64,000 nucleotides of DNA from positions 310,001 to 374,000 of the forward strand of contig NC_089183.1 in assembly GCF_947507565.1 (NCBI RefSeq). The letters are read 5' to 3'. The notes beneath the pieces were generated by a model that did no database searches, was not told the origin of the DNA, and was given only the letters and a program-made list of their open reading frames with translations. The position numbers and the translations under genes are program-made. Below, in pieces: positions 59,081 to 64,000 of this stretch. The stretch's first letter is position 1. Each line of letters begins with the position of its first letter. This DNA comes from Oscarella lobularis (lineage: Eukaryota; Porifera; Homoscleromorpha; Homosclerophorida; Oscarellidae).

Positions 59081-62000
59081 ATGGTAACCTTTCTCGCCTT
59101 TATCGCTTCCTCTAACGCCGTTTGCATAGCCTCCCAAGAACAAAAAGTTAACCAAAGAAGAGAAAGAGCGGCTAAAGCGAGAGGAAGAGGAAAGACGCGC
59201 GGCCGAAGAAGGCAAGTCGTTTTATCCCGTTTTCTCGACAAAATCGCGACGTTTGACGCCGCGCAGAGGCTTTGCGATTAGAAAAAGAGAAAGAAGAAGA
59301 GGAGCGACTCGAGAGGGAGCGCCAGGAACGCGAGGAACGCGAACGCTTGCAAGCCATAGTGCGCGGTTGCCATGGACGACGATACATCACTGACTCGCCT
59401 TCGTACTGCGTAGGAAAACGAACGATTCGCCGTGGAATCGTCCGCACTCGACGAAATCATCGAAAGATACGAACACAACTTGAGAAATCTTCGATGGCAC
59501 GAGAAAGCGAGAGCGAAAGTAAGTGCAAAGCAAAAACGTCTTTTTTTCTGACGTCATAGCCGTAGATTTAACACAGTAAGTCCCTGTAGCAATACCCTCG
59601 TCATTTCTCTAATAAAAACTCGAATAATAATTAAATGTCACAAATCAATTTTTTTTTTAAAAATTGTATTGTTAGTGGGAACGATATGTCAATTGCGAGT
59701 CCAGTCCCGATCCCACGGTGGAATCGGAATTGAATACGTACATGTCGTTGTGGAACGACGACGACGATCGCAAAACGCTAGAAAATCAGCTCACGCAGTG
59801 CGAAGAAATGCAACACGTATAGTTTCAGAAAACCCAAGAAATAAAAAACCATATATAAATACGTAGATTATTCGCGAAACGAAAAAATTGCTCCAGGAAA
59901 GCGATTTCGATAGAACGAGACTTTCAAAGGTCAGAGACCGAGAGCGTTGAATTTAATTAATTAAAAAACGGTACGACGTCTAGTCGTCTCTGTTATTACA
60001 AGACATGCTCGACGATCGACTCGACTTGGCTGCACTTCACGTGCTCCAATTCGCCGAAGCGCACAGCGACGGCGACACGCAGAATTTGTCAGTGACCGCT
60101 CAGAGCAAAAACGTGACAATAGGCATATGGGCTAACACGACAAAAAATCCAAAGTTTGTGAATATTTAATTAATTAATTAATTAATTAATTAAACGGGTT
60201 TGTATTTTTCCCCCAGGATTAAGAATTTTTCGTTTGAGGCTCGCGAGTTCACGTGCGATTTTCCGAAACAGTTGGTTTTAGCGAATGTCGCCCTTCGTCT
60301 GATGATCACGCGATTCGATCATCTTTCGCCGCGCTGCGTTCTCTATCGAATGGCGTCACCCAAGATGAAGACAGAAGAAGACGACGAAACGAAAGAAGAG
60401 ACAGAAGGAGATGGTAAAATTTAGGAAATTTGTAGAACGTCTTGAGACACTGTTTTGTTCTGAGACTTGCCCCAAGATAGAACGTTGTGTGCACTTAGAG
60501 GCTGTTCAGATCTACTTCAAACCTTTTATACTGAGACCCCTCTTTTTTGTTTCAAAGTCGTAGGCTACTGAGACCCCTTTTGTTTCAATAGCTTGAGGCT
60601 CGTACTTTTTAATACAGTACTGTTTTACTAAATATTCTTTAGGGCGACATAGTCAGAGAGGTGACGGCAGCGGCAGTGCGGCAGTCAGCACCAGTGACGT
60701 AGCAAAGAACACAGCAGATGACGAACGAGAAGTAAGAGACAGAAAAGAAGGGAAATAGTCTTACATTTTCTCTGTAGGGTTCTGCTGTATCTGGAGCTGC
60801 TAAATCGCCGAGTGCCAAGTCGAGTGTTGCAGGTGATCCTCCAGCCCAGTTGCAGGCGGAAAACGCCGAGGCATCGGAACAAAACGAAGGAGCAACTCAA
60901 GAAGAATCAGTTACGGGTAAAGTCTTCATTTCCAAAGCGAAACTGTATTAAATTCACTGACTTTAGTCGAGGAAAATGACGTCAGTGGAGCGAACGAGGC
61001 GGCAGTCGAAAAGGAAAATGACAATAACGACGACGATGATGATGACGACGAAAGAGACGAACTTCTCGACGACGAAAACGTCGTCGACTTGCGGCAATTC
61101 GCTCCCATAGGCGGCGTGTTGCATTTCGACTTGCTCCAGCTTCCGCCCCAGCCGAAAACAGTCAACAATTGGACAATGCGCGAAGGCAAGTAAAATAATA
61201 CAACACGGAGATATCTTTATATGTCTTCGTATCATAGTTATTGAGCCTAGATTAGTTAAGCTTTCGTATCCCACTGGGTCGACTCCGGCTACTTCAAATC
61301 AGCCCATTCTCGCTATTAATATGAAGTATAGTTCACTAGGGAGTCTCTGCGTTGTATGACCTTTATTGATTAAGATTGCCTCATGACGTTTTCTTTCCTG
61401 AAGAGCCGCGCTTGGCTCGATGGGAAAGCAGTCAAAATTGCTGGAGAACGGATGGAATAAAGGACGCTTTGATTAATCACGGTGAGCCTCAAGTGGATTA
61501 AATGCACGGCATGACACTTATCAATGAGAATAGATGATAGATCCATTTCCTTCAAGTCTCAATATATATCTCCTTTGGCTATTATAACGGTAATCATAGC
61601 GAAAAACGCATTTGGGGTGGGTTATAGTTCGATTTTTGTAGGATCGTTACGTTCACCTGCCGTTTCAGCAGTGGGAACTGAGGCCTATGGGTGTTAGTAA
61701 GGCAAAGCTTAGCATTACTACAGGAGCCAACGTTCAATTAGAAATCGAAATAGAGGTAACTCCACGTGCAGTCGTTTCTACACGTTGAGGAGATAGAGTT
61801 CTAGAATGGTCTCTGCTGGCTTTCAATGCCTGACGATTTGGAGGAAATCAAGGGAATTCTGAATAAAGCCGTTTCACCTGGTGAGCTTCAAGAGGTAAGC
61901 ATGCAGAGTTGTCCATTTTATTTATCTATAAATTGAATCTGCTCTACCGTAGCTCATGTTCAATACTGGATTGAATATATTTCCTGCTGATGACGGCAAT

Positions 62001-62611
62001 AAGTACGTTAGTGTAGTCGATAAGGTCAGGCGCATATTATTCCTTTACGGGAATTTAAAAAATTGCGGTGGCCTTCTCACTCCTAGGATTTGACGCTCGA
62101 GTTCTCTCTCTATCGTCTCATGGCTCTACTGCTGCCCTCGGTCGCCATGTCGTGGAGTCGATGGAACGCGGAAACGTCGAAGGAGAAGATAATTTTTCGA
62201 TCCGTCGAGTGCATGAACGCAAAGCCGATCGACGATGGAGCTTGGAATACGTACATGGCTGCAACGAGATGTGCCCTGCTACCAATCACTGAAGACACTG
62301 AAGAATTTGAAAGCGAGCCGAAGGAAAAGACTGAGGTAGAGAACCCTCAAATTACTGATTTATTTGCTAATTTTTTATAGGTTCATCCTGATATCTATAA
62401 CGTGTACAAGGCGTCGGGGGCGAGTGCAGGCGGACTGAAGCGCATCAACGAGGCTAAGGTTGAGTTTACCGACTGTGTGCATCATTTGCTGAAGGCTACG
62501 AGGCTGCTCACATTTTCATGACAGTATTAGCGTTTTGATGTGCACTTGGTGCTGTATTATGTCATAGAATCACGTGCCCAAGTGAGCTCAGAGGTTAGTG
62601 ACGTCATTTGA
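59081..62611 (+). CDS. DNAI7: DNAI7 (CASC1), axonemal dynein-associated protein
   Basis: About 15 exons. Exon 1 contributes only the ATG (59,081-59,083); exon 2 (59,130-59,211) starts [20 protein letters not shown]. The charged coiled N-terminus is followed by [19 protein letters not shown], the clearest CASC1 signature. Acidic low-complexity linkers (60.36-61.07 kb) come before a conserved C-terminal half: [67 protein letters not shown]. The last exon ends [16 protein letters not shown] and a few residues, TGA at 62,609. Vertebrate DNAI7 binds inner-arm or outer-arm dynein intermediate chains and acts in motile cilia. Intron 2 (starting 59,212) has a GC donor. The stop is 33 bp before the TOLLIP start. 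Confidence 0.9.
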
Positions 62612-62644
62612 GAGCCGTGTCGCCTATCCTTTTTTCTCGCAAAA

Positions 62645-63981
62645 ATGGCCCAATTCAAGCGCGATCAAGTGATGACGGGTCCACTCCCGGACGATTTTCT
62701 TCGCCTGCCGCCTTCCCAGCCGTCGTCTACGACCGTGACGCAAGGACAGACCCCAGGCGGTCAATTCGTCGCGCAAACGACCCAAGGACCGTACGGCGTG
62801 CAGCAGCAAGTCGCCTCGTACGCCGCCCCAATGGTGGGAGTCCTTTCGCTCACAGTCGCGCAAGTAAATCGTCATTTCGAAGGGGGGGCGGGGTTGTTTC
62901 TATTTCTTACGTGTGCGTGCAGGCGAGATTGGCGAAGAATTACGGCATCACTCGCATGGATCCCTACTGTCGCATTCGCTTGGGACATCACGTCTACGAG
63001 ACGCAGACCGCGCAGAACGGAGGCAAGAATCCGCACTGGAACAAAACGATCAGATGGTAAAGAAAAAAAGATGGCGTCAACAATCAATAATTAAATTTTT
63101 CGTTTAGTGACTGTCCTCCCGGATGCACTACGCTTTACATTGAATTATATGACGAGGTAAGAGTTACGCATTTTGTCTAAAATATTTCTATTTCTTTTCT
63201 TCGCAGAGAGCGTTTTCTGTCGACGAGCGAATCGCTTGGGGAGTCTTTGAGCTCCCCGATCGCGTCTTCGATAACCAGCTGGTCGACGATTGGTTTCCGC
63301 TGAGCGGAAAACAAGGCGACGAGAAGGAGGGAGTTGTTAATCTCATCATGGAATTCAAGGCAATAAAAAAAAAGAGACGAGATATTGGGATCCTCAAAAT
63401 ATTTTATTGCGTAGGTTCAGCCTTCGATGCATTCTTACATGTACACCAATCAGCCTATGATGGTTGTACCGGGAACCATGCCAGCACCACAGGTTGTCTA
63501 TCAAGGTAAAGAGAGTTATCTCTTACTCTGTATATGTGAGCATGCATGGAGAGATAAATATACTGGGAATGAATGTAGAGGCTCTAATAAAACAAAGATA
63601 TAGCTGATCCACTGTGAAAAAATGATTGTAGTAGAGCAAGAAAGATAGATACACTGGGGAACAAATCTAGAGGCTCTGATAGAGATCTAAAGTCGATTGG
63701 TTGTATCTATAGGCGGGTTTTACCCGGCAGCAGCTCAGCCTTATCCCCAGTCGCAGCTCCATCCTCAATCGCACCCAAGACCCCAACAACCTGGACAACA
63801 ACAACAACAGCAACCAAGACAGCCAATCACGGAGCAGTCCGTCCAGCAGCTCAAGGACATGTTCCCGTCCATGGATGATGACGTCATTCGTTCCGTTTTG
63901 GAGGCGAGCGGCGGCCACGTCGACGTCGCCATCAACAATCTTCTCTCCTTCGGCACGAGCGAAGGCGGTGGTCAATCGTAA
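62645..63981 (+). CDS. TOLLIP: TOLLIP, Toll-interacting endosomal adaptor
   Basis: Six exons: 62645-62863, 62923-63056, 63108-63156, 63207-63359, 63415-63505, 63713-63981. The N-terminus has the Tom1-binding region with [10 protein letters not shown]. The C2 domain spans exons 2-4 ([60 protein letters not shown]). A Pro/Gln-rich linker leads to a C-terminal CUE domain ([20 protein letters not shown]), which binds ubiquitin. The length of about 300 residues and domain order match human TOLLIP (274). It links ubiquitinated cargo to endosomes and dampens Toll/IL-1 receptor signalling. Intron 4 begins with GC (AAG then GCAATA) and contains no GT alternative. Confidence 0.97.
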
Positions 63982-64000
63982 GCTGAGTTGAGTGCAGACT

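Overview
This is nuclear DNA from a gene-dense, intron-rich eukaryote, almost certainly an animal. The gene content is metazoan (HPS5, TOLLIP, SIAH, DNAI7/CASC1, group IV phospholipase A2, a VWA-Cache receptor of the CACHD1/alpha2-delta type, a CARD-ankyrin protein). Most introns are about 50-100 bp and intergenic gaps are often below 300 bp. A compact early-branching invertebrate such as a homoscleromorph sponge would fit, but that placement is an inference. Five of the splice donors I traced are GC rather than GT.

Layout. Positions 1-16,514 are one uninterrupted 41-bp satellite array that abuts, and supplies the stop codon of, HPS5 (minus strand, 16.5-22.0 kb). HPS5 shares a 176-bp divergent promoter region with SDHAF2 (plus), which is followed by a receptor-type-like kinase/coiled-coil/Kelch fusion gene (plus, 22.8-25.0 kb). 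Next come two tandem copies, each about 7 kb, of a unit holding a large minus-strand VWA-Cache receptor gene and, downstream of its constant exons, three homologous terminal exons (here called C, B and A in transcription order). Between the two copies is an internally deleted relic of the kinase-Kelch gene. Then on minus: SIAH, and two tandem cytosolic phospholipase A2 genes. Choline kinase (plus) follows, then a Crinkler/RHS-type P-loop NTPase gene (minus) flanked by two copies of the choline kinase 3' end, a secreted glycoside hydrolase (minus), and a fragment of a non-LTR retrotransposon carrying the C-terminal zinc-knuckle/endonuclease module. The right end is on plus: a CARD-ankyrin-coiled-coil gene, DNAI7, and TOLLIP only 33 bp after DNAI7.

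Most notable. The three terminal exons of each VWA-Cache gene all start in the same phase and each encodes a cysteine-rich CEWC ectodomain motif, a transmembrane helix and a different tail (two tails carry PPxY motifs). In front of exon C lies a short sequence whose transcript is the reverse complement of sequences in front of exons B and A, in both tandem copies. This is the layout of docking-site/selector RNA pairing known from mutually exclusive exon clusters such as Dscam. If real, it would be an RNA-structure switch choosing the intracellular tail of a receptor. It has been read from sequence only and needs transcript data.
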